Origin: Paracoccaceae bacterium
GTDB lineage: Bacteria; Pseudomonadota; Alphaproteobacteria; Rhodobacterales; Rhodobacteraceae
Assembly: GCA_020441345.1 (NCBI GenBank)
Contig: JAGRMK010000009.1
Span: forward strand, 2,472-10,142
Direction of reading: 5' to 3'
DNA length: 7,671 nt
The notes below the pieces were generated by a model. The model saw nothing but the letters and a program-made list of their open reading frames with translations. It was not told where the DNA came from and did not search any database. Made by a program: the position numbers and the translations under genes. Of this stretch, positions 6,017 through 7,671 are shown piece after piece (position 1 is the first letter of the stretch; each line of letters begins with the position of its first letter).

Positions 6017-7144
6017 ATGACAGAGAGTTCCGCGATTGACGATGTCGCCGTGTCGCTGGGCGACCGGTCCTATGTGGTGCGCGTCGGGCGCGGATTGCTG
6101 GCGCGGGCCGGGGCCGAGATCGCACCGCTTCTGCGCCGCCCCCGGGTCGCGGTGGTGAGTGAAACCACGGTCGCGGGCCTGCATCTCGAGGCGTTGCGCG
6201 CCGGGTTGTCGGCGGCTGGTGTCACGATGGAATCGTTGATCCTGCCGCCGGGCGAATCGACGAAAAGCTGGTCGCATCTACAGACCACGGTTGAATGGTT
6301 GCTGGCGCAAAAGGTCGAGCGCGGCGATATTGTGGTTGCTTTTGGTGGCGGCGTGATCGGTGATCTGGTCGGGTTCGCCGCCGCGATCTTGCGCCGGGGC
6401 GTGCGTTTCGTGCAGATCCCGACCTCGCTTCTGGCACAGGTCGACAGTTCGGTGGGCGGCAAGACCGGGATCAACAGCGCGCAGGGCAAGAACCTGATCG
6501 GCGCGTTCCATCAGCCCAGTCTGGTGCTGGCCGATATCGAGGTGCTCGACACAATGACGCCGCGCGATTTTCTGGCCGGCTATGGCGAGGTCGTCAAATA
6601 CGGGCTGCTGGGCGACGCGGACTATTTCGCATGGCTCGAAGCGAACGGTCCGGCGCTGGCGCGAGGCGACCGGGGCGCACGTCAGGCGGCGGTGCGCCAT
6701 GCGGTGCGCATGAAGGCCGATATCGTCGAGCGCGACGAAACCGAGCAGGGCGACCGCGCCTTGCTGAACCTTGGCCATACCTTCGGACACGCGCTGGAGG
6801 CCGCGACCGGCTACGGCGACCGCTTGCTGCATGGCGAGGGGGTGGCGATCGGGTGCCTTCTGGCCTTCGATCTGTCGGCACGGCTGGGGCTGTGCGGGCA
6901 AGAGGCGCCGGCACGGGTCGCGGCGCATTTGCAGGCGATGGGCATGAAGCGCAGCCTGGCCGACATTCCCGGCGACCTGCCGGGGCGCGACGGATTGATC
7001 GCGCTGATGGCGCAGGACAAGAAGGTCGTGGATGGCGCGATGCGGTTCATCCTGGCGCGCGATATCGGCGACAGTTTCGTCACCGCCGCGGTGCCGCGCG
7101 CCGTCCTGGCCGATCTGCTCGATCAGGCGCTGGCGGCGCGTTAG
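6017..7144 (+). CDS. aroB: 3-dehydroquinate synthase
   Basis: This 375-residue enzyme converts 3-deoxy-D-arabino-heptulosonate 7-phosphate (DAHP) to 3-dehydroquinate, step 2 of the shikimate pathway, using NAD+ and a divalent metal (zinc or cobalt). The N-terminal Rossmann-like domain carries the NAD-binding G-G-G-V-I-G-D-L-V-G-F (110-120). PTSLLAQVDSSVGGKTGIN (135-153) and KNLIGAFHQP (158-167) form the substrate and nucleotide pocket. The metal ligands align as E191 (G-Y-G-E-V-V-K-Y-G), H254 (N-L-G-H-T-F-G-H-A) and H272 (L-H-G-E-G), with catalytic-site lysines K149, K158 and K194 present. It starts at ATG 6017, 12 bases after GAAAGGA. Length and motifs are complete, so it should be active. 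It is the second gene of the aroK-aroB pair and ends 2 bp before the convergent permease stop. Confidence 0.96.
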   Translation: MTESSAIDDVAVSLGDRSYVVRVGRGLLARAGAEIAPLLRRPRVAVVSETTVAGLHLEALRAGLSAAGVTMESLILPPGESTKSWSHLQTTVEWLLAQKVERGDIVVAFGGGVIGDLVGFAAAILRRGVRFVQIPTSLLAQVDSSVGGKTGINSAQGKNLIGAFHQPSLVLADIEVLDTMTPRDFLAGYGEVVKYGLLGDADYFAWLEANGPALARGDRGARQAAVRHAVRMKADIVERDETEQGDRALLNLGHTFGHALEAATGYGDRLLHGEGVAIGCLLAFDLSARLGLCGQEAPARVAAHLQAMGMKRSLADIPGDLPGRDGLIALMAQDKKVVDGAMRFILARDIGDSFVTAAVPRAVLADLLDQALAAR

Positions 7145-7146
7145 CC

Positions 7147-7671
7147 TCAGGTCGGGATTTTCGGGCGGCGGTTGATCAGCACCAGACCCGCCACCAGCAG
7201 CGCCAGCGCAAAGGGCGTGGCCCAGGTAATCGGCTCGTTCAGCAACAGCCAACCCAAGAGCGCGCTGAGCACCGGGGTCAGAAAGCTGAAGCTGGCCACG
7301 GTCGAGGCCTGATAGCGGCCCAGCAGCCAGAACCACAGCACGAAACCGAAGGCCGCGACTCCCAGCGCCTGAATCAGGAACAGCACCAGCTGGAACCCGT
7401 CGAAAGCGCGCACCATGGGGCCGCCAAACAGCGGCGCCAGCGCGCAGAGCACCACCGCCGAGACCGACAATTGCCAGAACAACTGGGTCTCCGAGCGCGT
7501 CGTTCCCATGCGGGTCATGCGCGACACGACGACAATCGCCGCCCAGGACATCCCCGCGACCAGCGCCGCCAGATCGCCCCAGATGTTGCCCGCCGTGCTC
7601 AGGTCCGAGCGCGCGGCAAAGGTCAGCACGACGCCGCCGAACCCCATCATGAACCCGACCAGGCGCACCGG
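7147..7671 (-). CDS. EamA/DMT-superfamily permease (partial, C-terminal part)
   Basis: These are the last 174 codons of an inner-membrane drug/metabolite transporter-type permease whose start is beyond the right edge. The frame remains open to base 7671; family members are about 290-300 residues with ten membrane spans in two EamA repeats. Seen here are the last span of repeat 1 (L-V-G-F-M-M-G-F-G-G-V-V-L), then five spans of repeat 2: about G-D-L-A-A-L-V-A-G-M-S-W, the L-F-W-Q-L-S-V-S-A-V-V-L segment, the L-I-Q-A-L-G-V-A-A-F-G-F segment, FSFLTPVLSALLGWLLLNEP (the EamA hallmark), and F-A-L-A-L-L-V-A-G-L-V-L-I-N-R-R-P at the C-terminus. The substrate cannot be inferred; family members export amino acids, metabolites or compatible solutes. 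It is convergent with aroB and not part of that operon. Confidence 0.9.
   Translation of the reverse strand, partial: PVRLVGFMMGFGGVVLTFAARSDLSTAGNIWGDLAALVAGMSWAAIVVVSRMTRMGTTRSETQLFWQLSVSAVVLCALAPLFGGPMVRAFDGFQLVLFLIQALGVAAFGFVLWFWLLGRYQASTVASFSFLTPVLSALLGWLLLNEPITWATPFALALLVAGLVLINRRPKIPT

Noticed and set aside
6278..7336. A 352-codon minus-strand frame across aroB
   Set aside because: It is antisense to a complete aroB with all catalytic motifs, and its product has no recognisable motif.

Overview
The window comes from a high-G+C alphaproteobacterium, most likely of the Rhodobacteraceae/Roseobacter group. I infer this from the strong G/C third-position bias, the protein sequences, and a xerD block transcribed divergently from aroK-aroB. 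It reads as ordinary chromosome. I see no insertion sequence, tRNA, rRNA, CRISPR array or phage gene.

Layout, left to right. Bases 1-560 (minus) hold the first ~186 codons of a GlcD/DLD-type FAD-linked 2-hydroxyacid oxidase that runs off the left edge. Divergent from it, after 125 bp, is a CLC-family anion transporter with a degenerate C-terminal CBS-like tail (686-2353, plus). A 160-bp convergent gap follows. Next is a three-gene minus-strand block read from 5275 down to 2514: a 54-residue single-span membrane protein, an exported 540-residue alpha-helical-repeat protein, and the tyrosine recombinase XerD. The first two genes overlap by 4 bp (TTGA). The second and third are 15 bp apart, with the xerD ribosome binding site overlapping the upstream stop codon. 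These are signs of one operon with translational coupling.

A 171-bp divergent intergenic region separates that block from aroK (shikimate kinase) and aroB (3-dehydroquinate synthase), which are 27 bp apart on the plus strand. The two enzymes catalyse steps 5 and 2 of the shikimate pathway to chorismate. aroB ends 2 bp from the stop of a convergent EamA/DMT-family permease, whose N-terminal half lies past the right edge.

The least understood part is the pair of envelope genes upstream of xerD. The small one is easily missed because of its size. The CLC protein also departs from the E. coli exchanger at several mechanistic positions. No wholly new defence or mobile system is evident, and I do not claim one.
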